From: Ophioderma brevispina
Lineage: Eukaryota; Echinodermata; Ophiuroidea; Amphilepidida; Ophiodermatidae
Assembly: GCA_023653785.1 (NCBI GenBank)
Contig: JAMKCH010056627.1
Coordinates: 1-64,000, forward strand
Direction: 5' to 3'
DNA: 64,000 nt
Below, in pieces: positions 13,170-25,429 of the stretch. Position 1 is the stretch's first letter; the number at the start of each line of letters is the position of its first letter. Position numbers and translations under genes: made by a program. The notes beneath the pieces were generated by a model. That model saw only the letters and a list, made by a program, of their open reading frames with translations. It was not told where the DNA came from and did not search any database.

Positions 13170-14080
13170 ACCAGACGCTTTGGCCTGATTTCAACCAAAT
13201 TGTTCTTGAAGAACAACTGGCCTAAGGTTCATATATGGTGTACACAGATTTGGACAGGTCATGTGTGCCAATTAAAGGGGCTTTCTTTGAAAATCTATAA
13301 TTCCTTCGTCTGCCGTAATTCAATTGCTATGGTCACAAATTTCAGTCAGAAGAACCATTCAACTCAAGGCCCGTATAGGGTGTTCACAGATAGATTGAGG
13401 TGAATAATGTGGTGAAAGGCAATGTAGGCGAGTAAAGGGGCATTCTTTGAAAATTATAAATTCCTTCTTCTAACCCAAATCAAATGCTATGATCACAACG
13501 TTCAGTCAAAAGAACCATTAAACCCACGGCCCATATAGGGTGTACACAGATGAGGGGGAAGACGTGTAGGAAGCGATTAAAGGGGCATTCTTGAAAATCT
13601 ATAAAATGTCCATTTTCTGTCTCAAATTAAATTGCTATATGAGCACCAAAGTTGGTCAGTATAAGAACTGACCCAAGATCCATAAGTGTGTAAACACACA
13701 TTGGGATCAAAGGTCATGTGGTAAGTTGATTAAAGGGGCATTCTCCTCAAATCTATAAATTGCTGCTTTGGTCTCAAATTAAAGGCTATGATCACTTCAA
13801 TTAGAAGAACCTCGACTCAGGCACAATAAGAGGCTACACAGATAGGGGTTGAAAGCACCATGTTGGCTGATTTAAAGGGGTATTCTTTGAAAATTCAGAA
13901 ATTCATTCAGTTCTCAAATATAGTGCTATGGTCACCACTGTTGGTCAGAAAAACCATTAACACGACACCAGTACTATATGGGGTGTACATTACATTATGG
14001 GAAATTCAAACCATACACTGATTAAAGGGGCATCCATTCTTTGAAAATCTATTAAATTCCATCTTTGCCTACTTACTCAA
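13170..14080 (+). repeat. Six-copy ~150-base tandem array
   Basis: The word AAAGGGG(C/T)ATTCTTTGAAAAT recurs near 13275, 13434, 13580, 13732, 13876 and 14025. Each copy is followed by a CTATGGTCAC..GTCAGAAGAACCAT module and a CCCATATAGGGTGTACACAGA module. The last two modules are also present once in each unit of the adjacent 0.95 kb repeat, so the array looks like a local expansion of one part of that unit. Confidence 0.85.
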
Positions 14081-17000
14081 AATAAACCTCCGTTCAAATT
14101 AACACAGGTTCACTAGTGTGGTCAAAGGTCACTAAGCATCGAAACATTGCTGCTGACATTAGCGCTTCTTCAGAAGCACATTTAGCCCCTAAGTTTTTTC
14201 TGTCACCTTTTTCTACAAATTTACTTGATTCTTGCATAAGACACATTTGTTGTAGGTATAAATAGGCCTTTTCAAGTAGAGTAGATTGGATAGATTGGTG
14301 TATAAGGACATTGAAAACTTCAATGTTTGTTTCCGTAACATTTTTTTTGCAAATCATAATGAGGCTACTATTTTATTTTTCAGTTATTCATTATTCTAAC
14401 TTTGAAGAAACCGCCATTTCACCAACCTTCCGCGTGCTCTTAATAGCTACACTATTGTTTCCAAACCACACCATACATTTTTAAAACTGAGTTTGCAAGT
14501 GTTCTTTGATTCAATTACTTAAAATCACATTCACCGAGCACAGAAGAGAACCCTTGATTTTATTTTTCTTTAAAATACAAAATAATTGAACTTTTTAGGG
14601 ATTTCAGCCATCTTCAAACGCGGGGCAGAAAATCATTAACGCGGAAAACCGCGGGCGGAGTTACGGGAAACATAAAATTGACGTTCATACGGACGCTAAT
14701 ATACAGACGTCTGAAAAAGTTGTTGGGTTTAATTTTTGTTATGAATTGCCCACGATGCATTTAGTTGGCACTTCCACAGAGTTACTATGCAAGCCTTGGT
14801 TCCAGGAAACACACTAAAATACCCTACATTGTCATATTCTGTATTTAATTTCAGGATCCCCCCCCACCCACCCCGCACCCCCCCCCCCCCCCCCACCCCC
14901 CCCTCCATGGAAATCACTTTCGCCCCCACAAATGTGTGAGAAATACTGTAGCAAATAGCGGGGAGCTTGGGGATTGGTTATTTGCAACCAAAGGGGGCCC
15001 CACCCCCATTTACTCTCTTGAGATGACTCACAGGAAAAGAAGAAAAAACCTGCACATGCAGTGAGAGCGTGGCATGGGTTACAATGATAACAGTAACTTT
15101 ATTAGGAAGGGATGAAATAAAGTTGCATGTTCATTCAGTAATTTTGCCTTATAGCATTGTTGGATTGCGATCAAAATGTCAGATTTGGGGGAAAATTCAA
15201 ATAACAAAAAATAAAGCATGAATCTTTGAGATTATGTACACCTCTAGAGGAGCTTAAACAACCACGCCCCCTTTTTGTTTTCCATTATCGTTTGGAATGT
15301 TGGCGGCAATTACGTGTCTTAATGTATGATGCTTACAGAACAAACTTTTCCTACCCTTGGCTCTACTTCAAATCATGGTCTTTGCCCTACTTCAAATAAT
15401 AATACTTTATGCCCAGGTCAGTTTAAAACACCACAATATTGGCAAAGTTTTCTCAGCCAAAATATTTCCTAGAAATATATTGCATTGTACTATAACATCA
15501 ACAAATCATGCAGACCTACTCCTAACTGTGAATACAATAAGATGCTTGACATCACCTTTGACACAAAATGCAATGCATCCGTAAAAGAAAACACTGTAGC
15601 AGAAGATACACAACAATTACGGATATGGATTCTAAAAGATGGTGACTTTCTGGAAAAAAATTATCAAAAAATCTGTCTCTGGCTGGGAAGAATCATTGGT
15701 GACTTTCCTGGAAAAAATATCCAACACATAAAAAAATTTCTCTGATGTGAGTCAGTGATTGTGTAAATGGTACCATGCAGGGAAGTACTGGCTTATTCAC
15801 AGCTATTTTTGAAAGGCTCTCTACTGTAAATTAGAAGTGATGCTATTTATTGATAGTGGTTTGTGATGAGTTACAATATAATGATCAATACTCCTTGATT
15901 GTCCTGATCTACATGGGGGGGGTTCGATGATAACAAATCTCAAAGAAATAGGTTAGACTTTTTTAAGTTCAGCATCGAGGTTTTTAGGTCTCTGAGCTGC
16001 ATTTGTAATAATTTTTGTGGTTTGTATCAGGATTTAAAATTTCAAATAAAAAGAAACACATAAAAATTATTTTAAAAAAAATTTTAGGTTGTTTTTTTGT
16101 TTTTAAAAAGTTTGTTAAATTTTCAATCAGCCTAGTAGAAGTTGGAATAGAGACGGACATTCATGACATTGCGTAAGGTGTTTATTTCATGATCCTAGCA
16201 CCTCATTTCACATTTATGGTTAACTAGACATCCTTGAGAAAAGGTTATTTCCAATTTCTTCCAGAGTAGATTGGAATTTTTGCACGAAGAATTTATAGGC
16301 ACAAAATTGGTTCAGGGGGGATGTATTATAAAAAATCTCAAATTTGTTTCTAAGGTAAGGGGGAGGGGCGAGGATTGTGGAGCATGAATGGCATTAATTG
16401 ACATTGTCTTTTTATGTTTACAACCTAATATTAGAGTTCACCAGGGTTTTGACTTGAAACTTGAAATTTTTGAGGGGGGACTTGGGGTACCGGCAAAAGC
16501 CCCTGTACAGGAATGTTAGATGGGGGGTTCAATGTTTATAGGGAAAAACGTGTCGTGCAGAGGGCAAAATGTTGTAAGCATTAAAACAAAGCTTTTTGAA
16601 GCACAATTGAGCTTCACTTTGCTTTAAAATAATTTAGTTATCACCCACTTTTAGTTCATCTTGGAGTTCAGGGCCAATTTCTTTTCCAGTAGTAATAGGA
16701 CTTGGGTCTGGGATTCATGAACTTTAGCCTGCGGGGGAGCCCCCCCTGTCCAGACGAAGCTTGATCAGTGTATTGAAATTAAAGTCTATCCTCTCCTTTG
16801 TTCTCTACACGCTGACATTTGTACTGAACCATAATTAATTTTATAAATCTCTTAATACTTCTTGTGGTTTAGGTACAATCATATTAAAAATTTTACGGAA
16901 AGAAAAAAATTCATACATTAGCCCTATGGTAGGGGATACACCTGCAACCTTGGGGTAGTTCACCCTAATGGTTCATTTGGTTTTTTTAAGATAATCAATC

Positions 17001-17107
17001 GACAACATGAATCTCATTCAGAAGTAAGCAAAACTGAAGTTGTTTGGCTTTTAAATTTGCACATTTCAACAGTTCTTGTGGCTTGTTGTTGTTAAGGCCA
17101 ATCCTAG
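14081..17107. other. Intronic DNA; C-rich run near 14858-14905
   Basis: No gene was recognised. A nearly uninterrupted C-rich run of about 48 bases (i-motif or G-quadruplex potential on the other strand) lies near 14858-14905. Several ORFs here have no recognised similarity. Confidence 0.5.
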
Positions 17108-18009
17108 CAGGGTTGGCCGCGTAATTTAAAAAACCGCCCCCGGTTTAAACCTGGTTAAACCGTGTTTTAAACTGCAAGTTATGCCGCTTATTTTGGGCAA
17201 AAAACTGGCAAAAACCTCAATTATTTGTATCCAAAATGCTTTTTTTAACAATTTAAAATTGGAAAATGAATTGGTTTTATATTAATTCTGTAGTCAGATA
17301 AATTAAAAGTTAAGAACAGAAGTGGTTGTGAACGACAACACTACAACACAACCTTGAAGGCTTTTTATTACATATATGAATGAATTCATTTGTCTAGTAC
17401 CCATAACTATGAATAACCTTAGTGGAAATGTTGGAAAATGGACTGAAAATTCAAGTATTTACCTTCCTTAAAATTTACAGTGGTGTAAATAACATTTCAA
17501 CTAAATAGTGGTTTTAATTAATAAAAAGTGTTTATAAACATTTGTTAAGTAAAATAATAAATAAAAATAAATGAAATATGAATAGAAAAGTGGAATTTTT
17601 TAGGGCTAATTTGAATACGAAAATCTGATGATATTGTAAAAAGGGAAGCAATTTAGATTGAAGTATATAATTGTAAATCAACGTAGATTTGAGTTCAGAT
17701 GCGGAACTTGGCAGTTTTGAAAAAGTGTCACAGTGCACTTTCCATTTTATTTTTCTTTATTCACAATGTTTTGTCCTCTTTTTGTGATTTTTGAATTGAA
17801 ACAAATTAAAAATTAATTGCAAAGGCATGTTGACTATCTTAAGTTAAGAGGGACTTAATTTAGTAGGACATACTCTCAAATGGTTTGCATATTGACATCA
17901 GACAGTTCCAGTTTTGGCGGTTTTAAAACCCACTTTATGCCGGTTTTAACCAGGTTTAAACCATTTCTGGCAAAAACCAGTTTATGCCGGCTTAAACGGA
18001 CCAACCCTG
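17108..18009. mobile_element. TIR element, hAT-like, non-autonomous
   Basis: The left end reads CAGGGTTGGCCGCG and the right end CGGACCAACCCTG, so the ends are inverted. Subterminal stretches are made of GGTTTAAACC / CTGGTTAAACC words on both sides. The element is about 902 bases with no transposase ORF. CAGGG ends suggest hAT, but no clean 8-base target duplication is visible (AATCCTAG against CAATTAGG). Confidence 0.65.
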
Positions 18010-19281
18010 CAATTAGGGTTCCTCTTACCTGGAAAAAAAGAAAGGGTACCCTAGTGTAATTTGTTTACATGTTTAATACTTTCTGAGTTTCCATTAAAAT
18101 TGCACATTAACATCTAAGAACCCCAATGACCTCTAGGACAAAATTTCATTTCCAATAAGGTGGGTAGTGGGGGGGGGGCTACTAAAGAATATTAGAATCT
18201 TAAGGGTATTTAATTATTCACAAATACATGTCAATAAATTAAAACCAATCATTTATTCTGAGAACAAATCATGCATAAAGTTAGCGGATCAGAAAGTCTC
18301 TTGGTAGTTAGATGTTGGGGAATCTCATTACTCATGGATGGCGCCAGCTCCCAAGGTCATCATGGGGGCAAACCGGGGTGGTTAACGATTCCTTGTCCAC
18401 TGTTGAGAGATGGGTCAAACTGTGCGAAAACTGGTTATTAATAAATTTGAGCAAGTTCAGTCCAATCGGGGAAAAAAATGTTAAAATTAAGGCCCACGTC
18501 TCTTTGAAAAAAGTTCCCCCTTCTTCCCCTTAGCAATGTGGAGCCACCCTAATGTACTCAAAACAACCATTGTCACTTCCTACCGAAATTGATTGAAGGG
18601 GGTGGGGAAGGGTTAGGGTTGAGAGACAGGTTCTTGACTCTCAGTTAAACATGGCATCAGTCAAAAACAACACATTGTTAAAAATAGACGGCATATTTAA
18701 CACTGAGGTGATGGTTCTAACAAACTTTTTTCCCGGATTTTGAAGTTCCCCAGTTATTCTCAACACAGAAACAATTTTGTTTTTTTTTTAAAGTCTGCAA
18801 CAAGAGATTTCACATTCTAGTTATCCCTAAAATATTGGAAAAAATTCTGATTTTTTTTGACAGTGATCATGGATGCTATCTTTATTCAAATATCATGAGT
18901 TGAAGGATTAAGATGAGAATTATTTCTTTGGTACCAAAAAATTGTGAAATTTTGAATTTCCTTTTTGGGTCGAGCAAATAAGAAATTCAGCCTGTTTTAT
19001 TATTGAAATATAAAGATTATTATAAAAATACCTTTTGTTTCAATTTTAAGGCATTTCCGTAGCCAAATAAAATGTAGGAAATCTATGGAGTGCTATCTGG
19101 GAATCTAATGAAGTTCAGGCTACAAATGACAGAAAATGTTGGTGGCTTTGAAATCTCTTTTTGACACCTTAAAAATACTTCATTATAAGCTTGCTTTCAA
19201 TTGTTTGCTTCTAATGAAAAACCTATTCTCCCTTATTTTCACCTTTTGACAATTTCTGTTATAAAATACTTAATTTTATGA

Positions 19282-19313
<32 letters not shown>

Positions 19314-21051
19314 GGAAAAAAATCAACCCCAAATAATAGGCAATAACCAGGTGCCCTTCTATCAGACCCGGGGCCCCCATACAGCATAATTACCCCTTGT
19401 CATATATAGTCCGTCGGTCCAATTGTAATTATTATCTCATAACAAAAGGGTGGGACAAAACGATAGCCCATGTCCAAATTCATTAAAAACAGGTACAAAC
19501 GTTCACTTTCCATTTCCGTTTTTGGGGGTCGACGTCAAGTGTGACAAGCATGCACATTTTGCTCTCAGGTGCATAAGGTAACAGTGATAATACACACATG
19601 CAGAAAGCACCCAAGCTAGAGTCTCAGTTGTTATTTCGAGGTTATTCACCGATTCATGGAACGTAGGCAATCTGTGAAATTATTGCACAATGGGAATGGG
19701 ATCTGGCAAACAATATCCCACCAACAAAGGGATTCTAATAAGAGTAGTGGTCAAAAGTCACATCTGTGGTAGTTACAGCAAATTTAATATATTGGACACA
19801 CTGGAATTAGTTACAATCCCACTGAATTGACCACAAGATTTATAATATTGCCCAGATAAGAGGCTGGCAATGTGCAAATTCATATAAAAAAATACTAGAA
19901 TTCAGATGTATAATAAAATATACAGACATTTGAAAAACAAACAATTTCTGAATTTGAGAGAGTGGGGTTTTGCACAGATTTTAGGCAAATTGGCTTTTAC
20001 TGATAGTTTGGTACGATGCCATCAGTCTTCCATGTTTTGGCAGGATCTACATACCAATATGTCGTATGACTTTGGATTTACCATACTAGTACTGAAGTAT
20101 TTTTTTCTAGAAAATGTACACAATCCACAAGTCATTTCCCAACTCTATGAGATGTGCACATATTTTATTGCAACTTGGTGTTTTACACAACAAAATTCCT
20201 TTAAATGCTGCATATTCTAATGTCCAGATAATCAAATGGTAAAATACTGCAGCACTTTGAAATAAAAAGGAAGGTCACATATGGTATTCATAAAATAAAA
20301 TCCAGCATGATCAGGCTATACATGTAGCACTTGTGAAATTCATTTTTTTTTGTGGAACTTTGTTCTAATAGGCCTACACTAAATACAGTGACATTTTGAA
20401 CTTAGTGACAAGAGCTAAATGTACATTAAATGTTCACAGATCGGAGAGTGATGACACAGGTCCTCATCTCCATTTTTGAAGCCCTGCATTTTTTTCAAAT
20501 ATATAGCTAAGCATACTGTAGCAAGTTGGGTTAAAATTGCAATCCTGGATGAATGAAATTCCCTTTTTTTAAAAACATCTCATATATGATGCATGTTCAA
20601 CAGCCAAATGGCACCTTATTACATTTAGGTCTATATATCTGTCCTGAAGTCTTGCAGAAGTTCTGCACTTTTGAGCCTGTATGGGCTAGTTAGTAGTAAG
20701 CCTATAAAAATACATCCATCCATCCAAATGAATCCATTTTAATACAGACACTTGCAAAAACATTTTATCAGGTTTTGAATAATGGACTAATTTAAACATA
20801 ATTATTATGGATCAATCTTCTTTCTGCAGCAATTTTGTAATGCAGTTCTTTGTGTGAGAAAAAGTTGAGTTTGAAACACAAGTATCTTTTCCCTTACCAA
20901 GTATCTTTCCCTCACCAATGTCTTCCCTAAAACCAACCTGACCTGTTTGTTTTATTATCAAGAAGCTCTCTAAGTTAAAAACAAAACCTAGCTTATAACA
21001 TCATACCAGCATTATCTTTTGATAATGACAACAAACTTATTGAAAGTATTT
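18010..21051. other. Intronic DNA, A-rich run near 19288-19320
   Basis: No gene was recognised. A short GC-richer opening at 18312-18533 (plus) contains VERWVKLCENWLLINLSK, faintly like the end of a LINE reverse-transcriptase domain, too weak to call. An A-rich tract of about 30 bases starts near 19288. Confidence 0.4.
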
Positions 21052-21627
21052 TTTGTTTTGAAGTTGATCTACTGTACACCCAATAACAACTCTGCTCTGT
21101 TGACATCCTTTTTGAGGTCAACCTGCCATCTGCCCTTGACCTAGCTCTATGTAAATACTAATCTAGCTGCACCGGGAACGTGACCGTATCTAGTGCAGCT
21201 CCTAGCATTGCGCATGCCCTGCTGCCAGGCAAACAATCTTATTAATAATATCCAAAGCATTACGTGCCTTTAACGGAGTAGGAGTTGATTTAGTCGGTTC
21301 TCTGACATGTGACTCAACCACCCTGTGAAAAACATCATTATCATTAAATGCCTTGCTGCTGGACGAGCAGGCACACAATGGATATTTTATACTTAAATGA
21401 ATTTTATATAATTACATGCAAAGTGCCAAAGTGGACTAGCTGGTTTTGGCACGTGCACTTGCTTAATCACAGGATACACACAAAACGGATGCTTGTAAAA
21501 TATCAAAAGTTGAGTTACAAACTAAAGCAATCGCCTGTCTACATTGTAGGAGTCTACAGCTAGCTCATTCTCAACTGTTACAATGCACACATGATGGCGC
21601 TTAGTCTTAGACCTGAGCCCAGTCCTG
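21052..21627. repeat. Near-identical tandem block, copy 1
   Basis: A 576-base block repeated at 21939-22510 at an offset of 887. The only difference I can see is a four-base loss (AGCTAGCT to AGCT) near 21560. It contains inverted half-sites GTTGAC..GTCAAC (21099-21122) and AGGTCAA..TTGACCT (21115-21142). It lies in the intron left of the 23.2 kb exon. ORFs at 21348 and 22235 are the same chance frame in the two copies. Confidence 0.95.
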
Positions 21628-21938
21628 AAAAAAAAAAAAAAAAAAAAGTCAGACAGGGACCCTAAGGTGGTGACAAAGTTTAATAATGCTACAGGTTACG
21701 TCTGATAAGGTTCACCAACAACTAAACTGTTCATACTATATTCTTGTATTTCAATATATATATTTTTTATACTTATTTCAAACACTTTTGTACTAAGCAA
21801 GTTGCAATAAAACCTCACGAATTCAATCTGATATTGTGTCTACCGTTTCTTTCTTACATAAGTATTTCCCAACCACATAGATAAACCCAAACAAGACTCA
21901 CTCCTTGGGCGCCCCTTTCCTTTTTAAAGGAATTTTTA
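21628..21938. other. 311-base spacer between the tandem copies, begins with poly(A)
   Basis: Starts with about 20 A residues directly at the copy 1 boundary, then unique sequence. The duplication unit is therefore block plus spacer (887 bases), with the second unit lacking the spacer. Confidence 0.85.
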
Positions 21939-22510
21939 TTTGTTTTGAAGTTGATCTACTGTACACCCAATAACAACTCTGCTCTGTTGACATCCTTTTT
22001 GAGGTCAACCTGCCATCTGCCCTTGACCTAGCTCTATGTAAATACTAATCTAGCTGCACCGGGAACGTGACCGTATCTAGTGCAGCTCCTAGCATTGCGC
22101 ATGCCCTGCTGCCAGGCAAACAATCTTATTAATAATATCCAAAGCATTACGTGCCTTTAACGGAGTAGGAGTTGATTTAGTCGGTTCTCTGACATGTGAC
22201 TCAACCACCCTGTGAAAAACATCATTATCATTAAATGCCTTGCTGCTGGACGAGCAGGCACACAATGGATATTTTATACTTAAATGAATTTTATATAATT
22301 ACATGCAAAGTGCCAAAGTGGACTAGCTGGTTTTGGCACGTGCACTTGCTTAATCACAGGATACACACAAAACGGATGCTTGTAAAATATCAAAAGTTGA
22401 GTTACAAACTAAAGCAATCGCCTGTCTACATTGTAGGAGTCTACAGCTCATTCTCAACTGTTACAATGCACACATGATGGCGCTTAGTCTTAGACCTGAG
22501 CCCAGTCCTG
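21939..22510. repeat. Near-identical tandem block, copy 2
   Basis: 572 bases matching 21052-21627 almost base for base, ending CCCAGTCCTG and then running into unrelated sequence. The high identity means either a very recent duplication or an assembly duplicate of two haplotypes. Confidence 0.95.
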
Positions 22511-23220
22511 CCTAACCAAGACTACTTATGAACCCAAATGAATTCACACAACAAAATATTAGAAAAGAACCAACTTTGAGCCAAAGTAAAATATGAGAAC
22601 CATAGATAGTGCATTGTAATCATGACAAGTGAGTTTGTTAAAAAGTATCACTGATCGTAAATGATGTGTCATAAATTAAATCTCTCAAGTTGATACTACT
22701 AGCTGCACAATATTATGCTTATAGGCCTTTAACTGAACAATAAATCACAGTTTCTCCTCTTGCTTGATCAAATTACATTTCAGGTCAACAACACATGTAT
22801 TAAAACATGGGGCTTTCTGGTGGGTATGTGCCTCCTTAGGTCTGCATGGAAATGTGACCCTTATCTATTTTCTCCAAAAATGGGACCCACAGTTAAACCA
22901 GAGATACAGATTTTGGTTCAAATATAAAAAAATTGCGACTTTTTTAAAAAAAAAAACAAATTACAACATTTTAGAAGAGATGAGAAGTATCAGTTCCTTA
23001 TGATATCAGGAGGCAAGTAATTATTTTCCTATGGGCCCTTGAACATGTGTAAAGGAAATCTCAGAGGATTGCTTTATACATGTTCACAGGCCAATCTCTT
23101 TGTGAGCCTTAGCATCCGTAATTGCACTCTTTTTTCCAATGCTAATACTGTAACTTATCAAATTTGATCTATTCTCCAAAATTCTTCCCCCTCCCCTTGC
23201 CCCTCATCATGGTATCGTAC

Positions 23221-23363
23221 CTGTTGATGTCGATGATGCGTTGGAGTCGTTTGAGTTGTGCCTACTTCGATAACCAAGAGGACTTGCCGATAAGCTTGTG
23301 AGCACCATTGCTGCCATTACATCGTCCATCAGAGGCTCTTCTTCCACTTTAGGCGACTTGGCA
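23221..23363 (-). CDS. ZNF395-like: Exon 2 of the same gene, MAAMVLTSLS conserved region
   Basis: A 143-base exon lies between an acceptor (TTTTCACAG at 23364 and above) and a donor (CAACAG|GTACGA, exon end 23221). The two bases AG left over from exon 1 plus the first T here make a serine codon, so the splice is in phase and gives IDVPS-AKSPKVEEEPLMDD. The core DDVMAAMVLTSLSASP is nearly identical to DEMMAAMVLTSLSCSP of human ZNF395 (recalled), where it also follows IDVP after a few residues. This is the best single proof of the family. A serine/asparagine-rich low-complexity tail (HNSNDSNASSTST) follows. The exon ends with one base of a split codon. Intron 1 is about 9.3 kb. A CACTG-type MITE sits about 50 bases upstream of the acceptor. 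Confidence 0.9.
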
Positions 23364-23413
23364 CTGTGAAAATTCAAATTCCAAAAGGGTGGTTAAATAG
23401 GTCTACTGCATAC

Positions 23414-23642
23414 ACTGCAAATTTTGTAGAACACATGACACATCAGGACATATTCTGCATGTGTTTGACAGGTGTTCAAGAACACTTGTACAACACTTGC
23501 AGAACGTGTTCAATTGCAACAGATTTTGAACACCTGCAGAACGTGTCTTAGGTGTTTCATGGTGTTTTCTGTCGATTTGCAGAACACAGCGAACACCTAT
23601 CAAATCTGTTACAACTGAACACAATTCTGCAAAATTTGCAGT
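23414..23642. mobile_element. CACTG-type MITE built of GTGTTC/GAACAC words
   Basis: The ends are inverted: ACTGCAAATTTTG on the left and CAAAATTTGCAGT on the right. Between them the words GAACAC and GTGTTC occur about ten times in both orientations, including the palindrome GAACGTGTTC. At 229 bases it has no coding capacity. It lies 50 bases upstream of the 23.2 kb exon. ACTGCA ends suggest a CACTA/Chapaev (CMC)-type derivative, not proven. Confidence 0.75.
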
Positions 23643-23940
23643 TTAGGGCCTACGTTATCTAATGTTTCTGACCCTAGGCCAAAATAGATACACAGAAGAA
23701 ATTAAAAACACAAATTCCAGCAAAAGTAGAATAATTGATGCAAAAACTTGCTGCCTTCAGTACAAGGTGGGTGTTCAGTGTTTTTAAAGAAAAGTGCATT
23801 TTGTTATCCAACATTTCGTGATCCATAGTCTTGTCCCCGAGATATTTTTTATCATCTTAACCATTGGCCTAGTATATGTGCCTAATCTTAAGTGGCATAT
23901 GTGTACCTTACATCTTACGATGTGCTCCAAAAATAAACAC

Positions 23941-25220
23941 CATTAAAGGGGGATGGCCCTATTTAAAGAGACAATCTGGCACCTTTGAAAAATAGGCGCC
24001 CTCAAGATTTTTCAAAAGCGATTTTCTTGCATGTTGATAGCTTTCATATACAAAGGCCCTCACCCCCGAACTGATTAGACCATTCAGCCTTCCGTATGGG
24101 TAAACAGAACTAGAAACTGGCTTTTAATTAACACAGACACACACTCCATATGCATGTGTTCTCCGCTATGCACCTGTTTGACGGTCTTAACCTTTGTGGT
24201 TTTATATCAGTGAGTACGATCAAAATATCATGTAAATACACATTTGTTGATTAAGTTATGGAAAACCTTAAAAGTTGGCCTAAAATTACGTGGATTTTTA
24301 GCCTCATATTCAATGTCCCTATCTGTTTTGGGGTATTTTATTTTATGTGTAAAATATATCTCTGTTCTTCCCAATGGCCTAGACTCATTGGCTTAGGACG
24401 ATTTATCAGGATGGGGGGGCCCCCCCGACCGCGGGCTCAAGTGGGGAGTGTGGGGGGAGGCAGTGGCGGTGCAGCAAAGGGGGGGGGGGACTATTTCCCC
24501 CCAATTTTTAAACCAAAAAACCCCACCCACCCCCCCCACCCCCCCCCCACCTGGCCAAAGAAACTGACAGATTTTTGGGCAAAACTCTGCGATTGGGGCC
24601 AAAAATCCCGAATTTGGCAAAGGATCAGCATTATGGCCAAAATTGTTTGAAATCTCAACTTTGGAAGTTCCCCCAAAATCAATAGAAGTCTCTTGCTAAC
24701 ACTGGGAGGGGGGAGCTTTGGATTTGATGTTTTGGGTTAAAAAGTGTTAAGATTATTGGGGGGGCTTAAGGGTTATTTGACCCCTTCAACCAAATTTGGG
24801 GGTGGGGCCCAGTCCCCCCACCCCCCCTCTTCCTGAGCAATGACGAAATTTCATATTTGTGAAAATTGCCATGCCGCTTTACTTCTATAAGGTTTTTTCA
24901 TCTTAATAGATTAGCCTTCACCCCCAAAAACCCCATCTGTAAGTTTCGCGCCGAGATTTCACCCCATTTTGACGCGAGACTAAAAATGTAATTTTTTGCA
25001 ATCTCCCCATAGAGTACTGTGTAAAATAAATATTGGTCAACCCAAAAAGGGGCACATTTGTTGCCATAACAGCCAACCAAACATCCTTTAGTCCTACGAT
25101 TTCACAGGGTAAATGAGAAAATAGTAGATTTATACTTCTGTACCCTAAAATTGGAAACCCATTCTCCGGTAAAATCTGGGTCCCTTGGGTTGGGGACCAG
25201 CTATGAGCATCGGGCATAGG
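23941..25220 (+). mobile_element. Composite repeat with TTAAAGGGGGATGGCC end, nested insertions
   Basis: Begins ATTAAAGGGGGATGGCC, then a second element start TTTAAAGAGACAATCTGGCAC. The GCGCCCTCAAGATTTTTCAAAA and GGGTAAACAGAA segments and the later CCCCATCTGTAAGTTTCG and ACAGGGTAAATGAGAAA segments all recur in inverted orientation at 35870-36998. A G/C-run MITE fragment starting GGCAGTGGCGGTGCAGC is inserted near 24455-24830. Confidence 0.65.
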
Positions 25221-25429
25221 ACCGTTAACCATCAAATCAGTAAATGCTCAAAGCCTTGACTTGGTGAATGGTCTTAAAGACGAAAATTTATAAGCATGAA
25301 CGGTTTTAAACAACCAAGGCCTCTGCCACAGCATACATATTTTTTCCTCCACAAATACCCCTCCCCACCTCAATATAGTCAATTTTAAGTAAAGTGGGCC
25401 TAGGATACACAGCAAGATTCCTACTCACT

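Noticed and set aside
14094..14357. 87-codon minus-strand ORF
   Set aside because: Adjacent to the tandem array and without recognisable similarity or splice context.
18312..18533. LINE reverse-transcriptase fragment
   Set aside because: Only about 18 residues are faintly LINE-like; no catalytic motif or flanking RT text.
21348..22477. Two copies of a 71-80 codon protein gene
   Set aside because: They are the same chance frame in a duplicated non-coding block, with no homology or initiation signal.
24258..24682. ORFs of 130 and 75 codons across the G/C-rich segment
   Set aside because: Opposite-strand overlapping ORFs over a G/C-run MITE; composition artefact.
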